NCBI GenBank assembly: GCA_023105745.1
Contig: JALGQZ010000004.1
Span: forward strand, 9,187,951 to 9,251,950
DNA from: Austropuccinia psidii
Lineage: Eukaryota; Basidiomycota; Pucciniomycetes; Pucciniales; Sphaerophragmiaceae
Direction: 5' to 3'
Length of the DNA stretch: 64,000 bases
The position numbers were made by a program, and so were the translations under genes. Under the pieces are notes generated by a model. It saw nothing but the letters and a program-made list of their open reading frames with translations. It did not search any database and was not told the DNA's origin. Position 1 is the first letter of the stretch. Each line of letters opens with the position of its first letter. Shown here in pieces: positions 1-9,816 of the stretch.

Positions 1-2243
1 TGTTCAATCTAAAATCTGATTTTTGTTTTAATTTTAGTTTAATGTAATTTATCTTTTGATTAAATTAACTATTTTTGGAATTGAAATATCAATATTTGTC
101 ATGTGCTTTTTCTTCTCAGGAGTTTGATTCCTGAAAGTCCATATTGATCAGATTTTTTCAAAATTTTTTAGAGGAGAAAAAATTACTTACTAAAATTTAA
201 TTAGGCTAAAATCATTAAATTTTAATCCTCGATAAAAACAAAACTTGGAAAGAAAGAAATTGTTCATTTCAAGTATGTTTAGAATTTAATGATATTACAG
301 TGATACATCAATTGATATTGAGTTTGTGATATAATTTTAAAGAACTAAGATCTTCCCAAAAATTTTTGATATAAATTAACATATTCTATGTAAATGGATT
401 TTTCATAAATTTCTATTAAGTTTTTGAAGCTTTAATGAAAAATACTAATTATTTTCATTAAACTGATAATTGAACTCAACTTTGGAATGAATTTTCAAAA
501 ATTGGAGATAATCTTGGAGTTCATTTTTCATCTAGCTATGAAATCTTTGTAAATCCACCAAATTACAACTGAAAGCTTACAAATATGGTGTAGATTTAGG
601 AAATGATTAGGAATGCTCATAATGATTGTCTGAATACAGAACCTAATAATGCTATTTTCACATAATTCCTTTTTAGAGTTTAAAAATTCAAAAAAGATTG
701 GTAAAAAGCAAAATTGAAAGTTTTATGAAATAGTTTTATGTTTATTTTGGCTTTGATATCATTTTTAAGGATGTACTTCTGAATTTTCAATGTAAAATTT
801 AATTTCATTGTCTAACTTGAATTAGAAATCATCATGTTTAGAAAAATGAGATAGAAACTGAAATATTTTTTCATAAGATGAGTTTTCCAAGTCAGAAATC
901 AATTTCATCATATTATCAATGGGACATTTCAATTCAATTACAAGAGTATACTTATCAGCTTAAAGATAAGTGACGCCAAGATTGGGGTTTTGAACGGTAT
1001 CAAGAAATAAGGAAAGACTGTCAATGGGATGCAGGAGCTGCGTTTTTCATTAATTTCCTAAAATAGCATATGATAATCACCTAGGAGTTATTTCAACATT
1101 AACAGCTGAATTTTCAAAGAGCACCATATATTGATATAATCTCTGTGGTAGGAAGTATGTCCTTTTACTTCTAAATATTTCCTCCATTACTTACTGTTTG
1201 AGGGAAATAATGCACAACTATTTCCTTTCAAAAATTTGTGCTTTTATTTATCTTATTCATGCTTCATTAATTTAAATACTGTTTTATTTTCATTATTGTT
1301 GTTGAAACTAATAGATACATATCTAGATCTATTCTTCCTATTTTCTTATTAAAGTAGATGATTCAGGTGCGAGCTTTGTTTGCAAAACTTTGAGTAGATA
1401 TTTTGTCGATAGGTAGATTTAAATTTTTATTTTTCATTCCTAAAATTCGGTATAATGGGTGAGTATGCTGCAATCAATCATATTTTCATTCACTTTTTCC
1501 ATCAGTCATGATAATAGCTTTTTTACCAACCCTTGTTCGATTGTCTAACATAGAGACTGTAGATTCAAGGCAAGGATCCAGGCCATGTTTTCATTATGCT
1601 GAAATTTGGAGTTATTAAATAAAATAAAGACAAAATAGAAAAAAAACTCAAAACTACGTAAGGTTCCCACAAAATCAATGAAAGCTTGCCCATATGATAA
1701 TATGATTGGGCTACCTGCAACATTTATTCTGACGGGGACGAGATGTAATTTTGGGTTTATCAATAGGCTTTTCAGTCAAATCATTCTTTATCAATTTTAG
1801 CAGTTCAAAAAAATAGCACAAAAATTCAATAGAACGTAAATAAAATCTGAGAAAAAATGAGAATGCAAAGGAAAAGAAAAGTAAGAAAAAAAATCAAGAG
1901 TGAGAATAAGCTCAGGGACAGGAAAGAATTTGAAAGGTCATTTAGCCTTCAAGAAAGGAAATGAGTATTAAAATCGACATTATCTGGCAAGGAGTTGGTT
2001 TTCTGAACTTCCAAAAACAAATGGATAGACAGGACATATCCAAATGGAAGACATCTGCAAACTGCGACTTGCTTCAGTATAGGAAAGGAGTGAATAAAAT
2101 GAAGAAATCATTTTCCCAATGGATTGCTCACTTGAGCTGACTAAAATTTATCATGACGTTATGGAGCTAGAGTTTGCAAGAGTTGTATTTTCACCGTCCA
2201 GGAAATTTCTCGTCTTGTGCTTATCGACGTCCACTTCAAATCA
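1..2243. other. AT-rich stretch with no recognised gene
   Basis: I see no convincing gene, RNA gene or retroelement here. The sequence is AT-rich with dense stops in all frames. The only frame with a protein-like texture is on the minus strand near 1763-1650 (it reads PVRINVAGSPIILSYG), but it starts without ATG, turns into a Phe-rich AT tract and matches nothing I recognise. This may be the 3' flank of the small genes that follow, or ordinary intergenic DNA. Confidence 0.45.
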
Positions 2244-2534
2244 TTACGTCGAAGGGTTGCAGAACTGGCAGACTTGGTACATAATTGAATGTTATTAAGC
2301 ATACCCCTTATAACAGGTTTTGGTTAGCAACGGTCAGGTTAGACACTTACCAGGACGCATAGTATTCGCGCCTGTTTTAGGGTTCCAAGGGCATTGGACG
2401 TTGTCATTTATATTGATTTTTTTCCCCCTTGAGTCAATTCCAGTGCCTTGAGTAACATCTGAAGTTTGAATGATAGCAAGAAAGCTTATGGTCAGCAGGC
2501 AAGAAGAAATCAAGAATAACCTATATTTTAACAT
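2244..2534 (-). CDS. Small putative secreted peptide, gene A (two exons)
   Basis: Exon 1 runs from the ATG at 2534 down to 2351 (61 codons plus one base) and ends at a textbook donor, G|GTAAGT. The first 22 or so residues (MLKYRLFLISSCLLTISFLA) are a strong signal peptide candidate. After it comes a short polar region with one Cys (DNVQCPWNPKTG). The best acceptor I can find is at 2273, giving a 78-nt phase-1 intron and a short exon 2 (2272-2244) with two more Cys (VCQFCNPST, then stop), about 70 residues in all. An acceptor eight bases further on would give a different nine-residue tail. The next gene upstream, gene B, starts with a similar peptide and has the same intron phase and nearly the same intron length, so the two look like tandem paralogues. 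No family is recognised; secreted effector-like is inference only. Confidence 0.5.
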
Positions 2535-2554
2535 ACAAAGTTGATCGTTTTGGA

Positions 2555-3023
2555 TTAGAAAGACGCTAGGCCAAACAGTTGAGAGCCTTGTGGCGTAATT
2601 TTTGCTAAAAAAACAATTTGTGAAGACCATGGGCGGAAAAACTTTTCAGAATATCTTCAGTTAGTATCCTGGATCTCCATTCGAAGGATACAATAAATTG
2701 AACCGACTGGCTGAAAAGCTCACCTCTACTATATGGACTTTTTCGACGTGCCTGGCACGAAGGCCTTGAGCAAACAAAGAAATCTTTTGCTTTAGTCTGG
2801 CAACCTGATGGAAGTGAGTCCCTGATTAATTTGGTGGAAAACAGGAAGACTAGACGAAAAAAAAGCTAGATCAACACTTACTGACAAACGTTGATCCTTG
2901 TGGGTCATTATCTGCTTGTATTGCCTTAAACCAAAGATCACAAGTTTGGGTACTTGGCCCAGCCAGCGCACTCAATTTATGAGCCAAGGAAATGAAAATT
3001 ATGAAAATATGATACTTCAACAT
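2555..3023 (-). CDS. Small putative secreted peptide, gene B (exons 1-2 likely, exon 3 unsure)
   Basis: Exon 1 is 3023-2882 (47 codons plus one base). It starts at ATG with MLKYHIFIIFISLAHKLSAL, a likely signal peptide, followed by a segment with one Cys, and ends at A|GTAAGT. Exon 2 is probably 2804-2724, after a 77-nt phase-1 intron ending in CAG. It is open, has three Cys (SCQTKAKDFFVCSRPSC) and ends at a GTGAGC donor, again phase 1. A TACTAAC branch-point motif lies at 2666-2660. From there two outcomes are possible. An acceptor at 2605 after a T-run gives a 16-residue tail ending at 2555. An acceptor at 2642 keeps the frame open straight into gene A, which would fuse both modules. I favour two tandem genes because the first peptide repeats. 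No family is recognised. Confidence 0.42.
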
Positions 3024-3265
3024 GTTTAGTGAAACAACGACGGGTTTACTAATTTGAGAGGGATAGCGAATCGTAGGCACTTCTGCTGATGTTTGAAAGA
3101 CACTATATCAGTAGTTTTTCGTTGTGCTTTAAACCTCCAGATTAGCTTAGATGATTTGAAATATAATATTTACCATGTCACTACTTTCCCAGGAGGCATA
3201 TCAATTTCCAATTTAGGGTAATTTTGCTCACCTGCTCCTCAGTTATCTCTCCCACTGTCCCTCCT

Positions 3266-3460
3266 TTAATGGCTCCGAAACGAGTCGGTTGTTGGGGAGA
3301 TCGCATGATGAACCTCGACATTCATGGAGGCCTCGTTTCCCCCTCCGTCGAAAGTTTCGGAGTTCATTGCAGTATCTGCTTGAGAAGTGGACGTTTTTTT
3401 TGGGGGGGGGTTAACACAGACGGTTTCTTTTATTATTTTGTTTTTTGAAGGTGAGGTAAC
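3266..3460 (-). CDS. Possible exon of unknown gene
   Basis: A 65-codon open frame begins directly after an ATATAG acceptor-like site and ends in a stop at 3268-3266. Its composition is protein-like (Thr/Ser-rich, then MNSETFDGGGNEAS and MNVEVHHAISPTTD), and the local GC and CpG content is higher than its surroundings. It contains a homopolymer pair of nine C and eight A. It could be an internal exon, a first exon from the ATG at 3367 (33 residues), or chance. A second minus-strand frame from 3350 ends at a GAG CAG|GTGAGC donor near 3231 and is an alternative reading. No homologue comes to mind. Confidence 0.22.
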   Translation of the reverse strand, partial: VTSPSKNKIIKETVCVNPPPKKTSTSQADTAMNSETFDGGGNEASMNVEVHHAISPTTDSFRSH

Positions 3461-3597
3461 CTATATTTAATATTTGAAGAGCTGGGCAGCGGTTATTAAT
3501 ATGATTTCTTTAAATCAATAAGATTACCTCCAACATCAGATTGAATTACATCAACCGATTTCAAAGGGATATCACCCATCAGTCACCATCAGGAAGA

Positions 3598-4175
3598 TGT
3601 TGAAAACTCCGATCAAAACCAGACCAATAATCAATCCAACTGATCGACAATTTAAACACCCCAAAACGCCAACCGCCACACCGCCACAACACTGTCAAAA
3701 CACTCCGAAATCGCCGCATTAGTCAACCGTGCAGATCACTGCACTTCAAATTACAACTCACTTGATAATCAAGATAAAAAGACCTCATCCGAAAATCAAA
3801 ACTGATCATCGACTCCTTGCCACTTATCAATCTCGTCGTCTCTTCTTTCTTTTTCTTCTCTTCCTTTTCTTATCATTACCTAAATTACATCTTTCTCTCT
3901 TGTTTCTTCTCACTCTCTTTTCATATCTTAAATTCGATCATCTTAAACTGATTCAGGTATTTTTATTACTTACTGATTAAACAACTTGTTTTTGAACTGA
4001 CTTCTCTAAAAACTCATCATTAAAAGACTGTTCCTAGTATTCATCGCCGTTGTATCTTAGTTATATTGTTTGATTACTTGTCTTCTACTGTTTAGGTATA
4101 ACACCTTCATTTGTCCTAATCACTCTATCTAAAAATGGTAATCTAATATACATCGTTTAGTTTCGCACTCAAACA
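3598..4175 (+). repeat. Solo copia LTR, same family as Copia-4
   Basis: The sequence begins TGTTGAAAACTCCGATCAAA and ends in ACA, and follows the Copia-4 LTR (42596-43123) from end to end: the same start, the pyrimidine-rich middle, TGTTTAGGTATAA, and the CGTTTAGTTTCGCAC tail. It is 578 bp against 528 bp for Copia-4. Flanks GAAGA (3593-3597) and GCAGA (4176-4180) match at 4 of 5 bases and may be the TSD. No copia coding sequence adjoins it, so it is a solo LTR. It lies just left of the Harbinger genes, possibly inside that element. Confidence 0.78.
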
Positions 4176-4237
4176 GCAGACTACCAGAGGAATATGGGCA
4201 AGATTTAGGTCACTTACGACACCACTGGAATTCAGTA

Positions 4238-5891
4238 GTGGCTCAAGGTTCCCATATGAGCAACTGGTCAAATGGATATCTTGAAGGTACTGCAACAAAG
4301 CGGACAGGCCAAGGGACCATGTTAATATCTTCACAATGGCTGATTCAGATTCCACCACCACATTCAACACACTATGGTTCATTTGGGCACATTAGAAATG
4401 GTGAGGTGATTAATGGGTTGCATCAATCATCTCATAATGTTGAAGATCAATTATGATACATTTCCACGAGGCCAACCGCCCTCCGGAAAATCCATAATCA
4501 ACCACCTTTGAGTGATCACTCCAATCGATCAGTCAGTGTGCTAGGGCCCAGTCAACCACCTTTGAGTTATCACTCCAATCGATCAGTCAGTGCGCTAGCT
4601 CTCAGTCAATCACCTTTCAGCAATTGGTGCAATCATTCGGGCAGTGTGCTAGGGCTCAGTCAATCAGTGGAGAATATGCATCTCACACCATCTAGATCAT
4701 TCAGTGGAGTCAGTTTGGCAACAACTGAGGCTAGTGGTGGTGGTTATGAAAAGCAAAAAGAAGGCTACTGGAGATAGTAAACCAAACTTTACTCTTAAGG
4801 ATTGCAATAATATTTGTTGTTACATTGAAGAGTAAGAAAATTATGATCGCCTCTTTGGTAAAAGCACTAAAACAAATATTGGTGAGCAGCTTATGAAAAC
4901 ACAAGAAGCATATGAGCTATTTGTGGGATATCTCAATGTGTTGAATCCAGCTCTTGAGATCAGTGGTTTTCACTGTGCACAACAGTTTAGTACATATAAA
5001 AAAATGCCTCACTGCTTGGCTATGGGTACTGGTGCAGGATTGACTGAGACTGACTTGGGAATGACAATAGAACAAAAACTAAAATCCATGTGCCCATTTT
5101 ACAATTTCATGGACAACATATTTGGGAAAAAAGCAAATGTGGAAGCACTAGACAAGAGGGATTCAACTAAATCAATGGCAGTCATGAGTGAGGGAGAAGG
5201 GGAATCTGATATTGAGACCTCTAGTAACAGTGATTCAGGTTTGTCAGCATATGAGTTACAACAAAGATTGGCCAAGCGTAAGCTCTGCATCCCCAGAAAT
5301 CCAAATGTGGAAGACATACCAACCTCAATTACACCGGTAAGTGACACCAAGAGTTGCGTTGATGAAAGTTGTGGTGTCACTGATCCAAAGATTCAGTCAG
5401 GAGAAGCTAAGGGGCATTGTAAAAATCTCAAAGATATCAATGACCAAAAAGACAGAGACAAGGAAAATTTTCACATGAAACTGTTTGAAAATTTCATTAC
5501 AATGCAGAAAGGCAAGTGGATGGCAGAAGAATCCATACTGAAGGAAAAAAGTGAATGCAAATTTAATTTGGAGAAGGAGAAATTTGAGCAACAATTGCAT
5601 ATAGATACAGAGCAGAAAGAGAAGGACAAGGTGAAGAGCAAAAGGGGATATAGTTTGGAGAGAGAGAAATTTGACAGACAACTTTGTATAGATGCTGAAG
5701 AAAAGGATAGGCACAAGTGTGAATTTGAATTAGAAAAAGAACGCATGGAATGTCAGTTTCAATTGGAAAAGGAATGATTTGACAGGGAGGCTATGATAAA
5801 GGAGAGGAAAACATGGCTAGGAATTGTATGTGAATTGATATTATCAGGTGAAAGTAGTGATGAAATTGCAGCAATCATGAAGGCCTTATAG
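4238..5891 (+). pseudogene. Harbinger accessory Myb/SANT-like gene (broken)
   Basis: Harbinger elements usually carry a second protein with a Myb/SANT-like DNA-binding domain that works with the transposase. Here the order is a Ser-rich N-terminus with tandem repeats (4500-4680), then a Myb/SANT-like segment (about 4755-5050; FTLKD, then NIGEQLMKTQEAYELFVGYL), an acidic Ser-rich linker, and a long charged heptad coiled coil (5430-5800; repeated EKEKFEQQL, EREKFDRQL, ELEKERMECQ). Breaks: a stop at 4454, a one-base frameshift near 4740-4765, an in-frame stop before ENYDRLFGK (about 4832), and a TGA at 5775-5777 where the repeat predicts Arg (LEKE-stop-FDRE, a likely CGA to TGA change). After it the frame stays open to 5891. 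Several Cys sit where the repeat suggests Arg (CGY to TGY). Confidence 0.75.
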
Positions 5892-6195
5892 AAATTTTTC
5901 ATCAGCCCTTAATGAGCACCACTGTGAGAACAGCTTATCTTTTAGCACTAGACAGTTGTAGAATGCCTTGCCAAAATATCATCATCACATATTTATGTTA
6001 AAATTATTTAAGACCTAATTTTTTGCAACTCAGACTCACCTGGGCTGAAGTGCATTAATATGGATCAGTCAGCTCATTTGTCAATGGAGACTTAAACATT
6101 TATAAGTTTGATATCAATGTGTAAGTAGAATATGAATTTTTATTTCAAAATAGAAAAGTAATAACACAATTTACTTGCCATGACACAGAGCATTG

Positions 6196-7160
6196 CTAGA
6201 TTTGCACATGAAAGCATAAGCAATGATCCTGAACATGAGCACAATGTGCTTGAGGCACATTACCCTCTAGCCTATCAACACCATGCCTTTCAAATACATT
6301 TTCATTTCCATCTTCTTTGTTCCAATTTTCTCCATCCTCTAGCAGAATATTATTTATTAGTTCACAAATACAGATCCAGTTGTTGATGTGGATCATATCA
6401 CTTGCCTTATTGCATTCCAATCACAAATTCCGAAATCAACCCCACCACCCTTTCCAAACCCCAAGGAAGTGTTCAATAAAGACTAAGGATTGAGAAATAT
6501 AGTAATTAAAGGATCAATTTAGGTTGTGATTGCCTGCTGAACCTTTGTGACAAGGTATAAAATGTAACCCTAAGGGATAGGCAGAGTTGGTGAGGTTATA
6601 CTGCCCTAAAGTGACATAGCATCAAAGACATTAACTCTCAAAAGAATGAAATAATTATTACTCACCCAAACCAAAAAAATCTTGTGGTTGTTCAAAAAGG
6701 CCCATGCACTTGTACATTGTACTATCCCCACAAAATCCTGGCGAACCACTTAGTATGGCAGTGCTTATTTTGCAATGATCACAAGCCACATGTACATTTA
6801 AGGAATATCACTTCTTGCAATCATAAAATACCTCACCATCCACTCCTGGTGTTTGGAACAGTGGGATTGTGGTCCCATCCAAAATTCCAACACACCCTTG
6901 GAAACCCTCACATGCTAGATGCCTCCAAATTTCACCAGGTTGCTCTTCATTTGGGCAAAAAACGTATTTAGGACCCAACTCACATAGCACCTTGATGACC
7001 CTTTGCAAAGCCATCACTATACTCCCCCAACTGACTTGGTAAGTTCATGAAAACAGCCCTAGTCAGGCGCCATTTCCATTTCTCCCAAGGCACTCCAAAG
7101 TGATGGATAATTGTTGGAACACATCCAACTGGCCACAATACCTGTTATTGGTAAATTAGG
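6196..7160 (-). pseudogene. PIF/Harbinger DDE transposase (broken)
   Basis: The reading on the minus strand contains the family signature: GFQGCVGILDGTTIPLFQTP (first Asp, near 6890), GEVFYDCKK, stop, YSLNVHVACDHCK, then GSPGFCGDST. A 60-nt phase-1 intron (6665-6606, GTGAGT to TTTAG) is preserved, and beyond it the frame reads QYNLTNSAYPLGLHFIPC, where the usual motif is ADSAYP; the catalytic Asp is therefore Asn. Further on come the IEHFLGVWKG segment (the usual E of the triad is recognisable) and a C-terminal helix region (HINNWICICELINNILLEDG). The TGA inside YDCKK-stop-YSLN sits where Arg is expected, again CGA to TGA. A frame change near 7010-7020 separates an upstream piece (RLTRAVFMNLPSQLGEYSDG). 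Non-functional. Confidence 0.82.
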
Positions 7161-8355
7161 AACTTTCTTTGATCAAACTATATATGATGAAAACCACAAT
7201 GGATTAAGCAAACAGCTTTCTTAAAGTAAATTTTGCATATGGTCATCAGCTCCATGAGATTGAATTATTCCCTTTGCATTTGTGGACGACATAAGATAAA
7301 GTAGCTAGAACACAAATTGCATAAGTCCGCCTGATAAATTTAGGAAGTCTGAATGAAAACATACCAGCTACTTAAAACTCTATGAAGCATAGCTTCCACA
7401 CACAGATCTTGACTAAAGAGCCATTCCAACATCAATGCTATTAGTGTGCAATTGTTACCCAAAACAAAGCCAATTGTTGGCCATTAAGGTGCCAGCCAAA
7501 TTTGGAGCCAAGATAATACTAATTTAATTTTTGCCTAGTTTCTTGTTTTGTTTAGTTTGCAAATGAATTCTTGACATGCAGAGTACTGTGGCGTTGAAAC
7601 ACACCTAGACCAAGAAAAGGAAGCATAGAAGGGTTAAAGAAATGAAAAATAATTTCATTTAAAAAATCTTGAGAAAAAAATGGGTTAAAAATAAGAAAAC
7701 AACATGGGGTCTTCAGGGGGAAAACTCAAAGCCTATATTAATGTGACTCTTTAAGATGATAGTAAATATAGCATACATTATTTCCAAATCAGACACTCAC
7801 ATTTCATGGTCTCCCAGGGCCATTTTAAGTAATGACTGAGCCCCACTATTGAATTGACTCGGTTCCTGCGGTCAAAGCAGTCAAGAACTAAAATTAGAGA
7901 TTATTCATACAAAGATGACCCTCTTCTTTCTGTTAAATTCTCTAACAGTTGCAAGCAAAAATAGAATGCTAGACTCAATCCTGATGGGATCAATAGCCTC
8001 ATCCTCATCCCCCGCCCCAAACAGCCTATTTCACAAACCTCCCAGCTGGAACTACTGAACCTAGTCACGGTGATAAATTGCCTTTCTCATTACATGAACA
8101 GGATGAAATGGCCTGTCACACCTGAAAAACAATATAATAGGGGGAGTCAATATTTTCTCAAAATGGAAAATGTAAGACATCTCATATGTCACCCAAAGAG
8201 CCTGTGTGAAAGTTCAATATGAGATGCCATACCAGGTTTCCAGAAGCCCCCCCAATGTTTCATTTTTGGTCAGTTTTGAGGGCAAATGGTGGCTTTTTGG
8301 TGGGGCTAAAAACCTGAGTTATTATGGGGGACAGAGGGGCTTTCCAACTTCAACC
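7161..8355. other. Harbinger 5' transposase region and right flank
   Basis: This interval should contain the N-terminal transposase exons and the right terminus, but frames are too broken to assign. A possible acceptor (CAG) sits near 7140, with AT-rich intron-like sequence to its right (7150-7400). G-runs and C-runs at 8245-8340 resemble transposon ends but no partner repeat was found on the left. Confidence 0.35.
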
Positions 8356-8526
8356 AATACCTCACCACCTCTCACGCAACACAACCTATACCATCCAACT
8401 CACCAAAAACCAACCAGCACCTCCAATATAAAACCTCTCTTAAACACTCTCTGATCCACCTCCTCCACTCCTTTTCACTCATCATAATGCTGAACTCTTG
8501 TATCTATTCTTTATACTGCGAAATTC

Positions 8527-9816
8527 ATGAGCCCTAGCCCAGCTTGTTCAAACCCTCCTCCCCCACAACTTTCAAAAATGATGAACCCACTCCCAGACCT
8601 TCCATAGGAGAACAATCACATAATATCTCCACAAATCTACAAAGATGAACCTGGTTTTTTAACTCAAAAAACCCACAAATGGAAAAGACAACCCTTATCT
8701 TAAAAAAAATCAATAAATTGGAAAGAAAGTAACCCAAAAGAGCCTCCCTACCCAACTAACAACACTCCTAAACAACATATGAAAAGAAATTGGGTCTCTA
8801 TCAGAAAAGGAAAAAGAGACAGACAATATGATAAAAACCATGCTACCAGACTAGAAAATATCAAGAACCAACCAACTAACAGACAAAAGGAGGTAAACAG
8901 TGCAAATAACATAGATAAAACTAACAACACCTGTCCATCCTTTGCAGAAGTTTTTGCCATTACAAAGACACTCAGACAAACAAACCCAATACAATAGCCC
9001 AACCCCTCCCCTTGGTGGAAAAAACTAATTCAATAAATTTAGCATTTTCATCCAAAAGAAATTTGGAGGCAAGTTGACACAAGAAACCTACAACAAAGTG
9101 AAAAAATCACTAATGGAAACCAACCCAAACAAGACAACAACCTAATCCAAATACCCCTCTGGGGATCTCAGACTTTTTACCAAGACTAAAGCAGAAGCAA
9201 CATGGCTACTGCATAACGGAGCCATGTGGACACACCTGGAGGATCCAGTCTTCATAACGTCCCCACCACCCACCCAGTGATAGTACACTCATGCCCTACC
9301 TTACTAGACTTTGAAGACACAATTTGCCAAAAGACATTCTTACAAAATAACAAATTAGCTAAAGACAAGGTCCTCCGCATCCGCTGGCTAGGAAATGTCA
9401 AGGAAGAAGAGAAATCCCATGGGTCAATAGTAATAAAACTATTTGACAAAACAACAGCACATCAACTACTACAAGGAGGCCTAGTGTTCGATGGAACCTT
9501 GATGCAAAAAATTCCCTGCACCACAGGACCAATCCAGTGCTTCAACTTCCTCAAGACAAGACAAAAAGACCACATGTGCAAAGAAGGCCCAACCTGCATC
9601 AAATGCAGATAAAAACACCTACCCCAGAATTTCACAGACTCTTCCTATACCCCCTCCATGAAACAATGTGTATGATGCATCAATAGCAACAAAACACAAA
9701 ATGGAGCTGCAGACAAGTACAAGGATACGTATTGACCCTCTTGCCTCAGCCAAAAATTCCCCATGTGACAAAAGAAATCCAACAGCTTATACCAACTACC
9801 TGTCAGGATGAAACTA
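8527..9816 (+). pseudogene. LINE ORF1, gag-like zinc-knuckle protein (broken)
   Basis: ORF1 of Tad1-type LINEs binds element RNA. One frame can be followed from an ATG at 8527 through several stops (for example near 8605, 8701, 8995 and 9610). Pieces include KNQPTNRQKEVNSANNIDKT (8860-8920) and a conserved central block from about 9226 (SCPTLLDFEDTICQKTF, then KDKVLRIRWLGNVK and SHGSIVIKLFDKTTAHQLLQ). The zinc knuckles follow (QCFNFLKTRQKDHMCKEGPTC at 9535-9597), with the second Cys of the first knuckle replaced by Phe and the His context altered. A further Cys-rich piece lies at 9660-9700. The frame is cut at 9816 by the next feature. Confidence 0.72.

Larger units (their letters stand above)
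4176..8355. mobile_element. Decayed PIF/Harbinger DNA transposon
   Basis: Two genes typical of this superfamily lie tail to tail: a Myb/SANT-like coiled-coil gene on the plus strand (4238-5891) and a DDE transposase on the minus strand (6196-7160). The right boundary is set only by where the LINE 5' region seems to begin. I could not find matching terminal inverted repeats or a 3-bp TSD; G/C-rich runs near 8240-8345 are candidates for the right end. The left end may lie before the solo LTR at 3598. Both genes are broken, so the copy is dead. Confidence 0.7.

Noticed and set aside
3729..3980. Leu/Phe-rich plus-strand frame that looks like a membrane or signal segment
   Set aside because: It lies wholly inside the solo copia LTR; the pyrimidine-rich LTR stretch translates as Leu/Phe/Ser.
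5397..5746. Two minus-strand frames of 91-105 codons
   Set aside because: Antisense to the coiled coil of the Harbinger accessory gene; low-complexity Leu/Phe/Ser composition.
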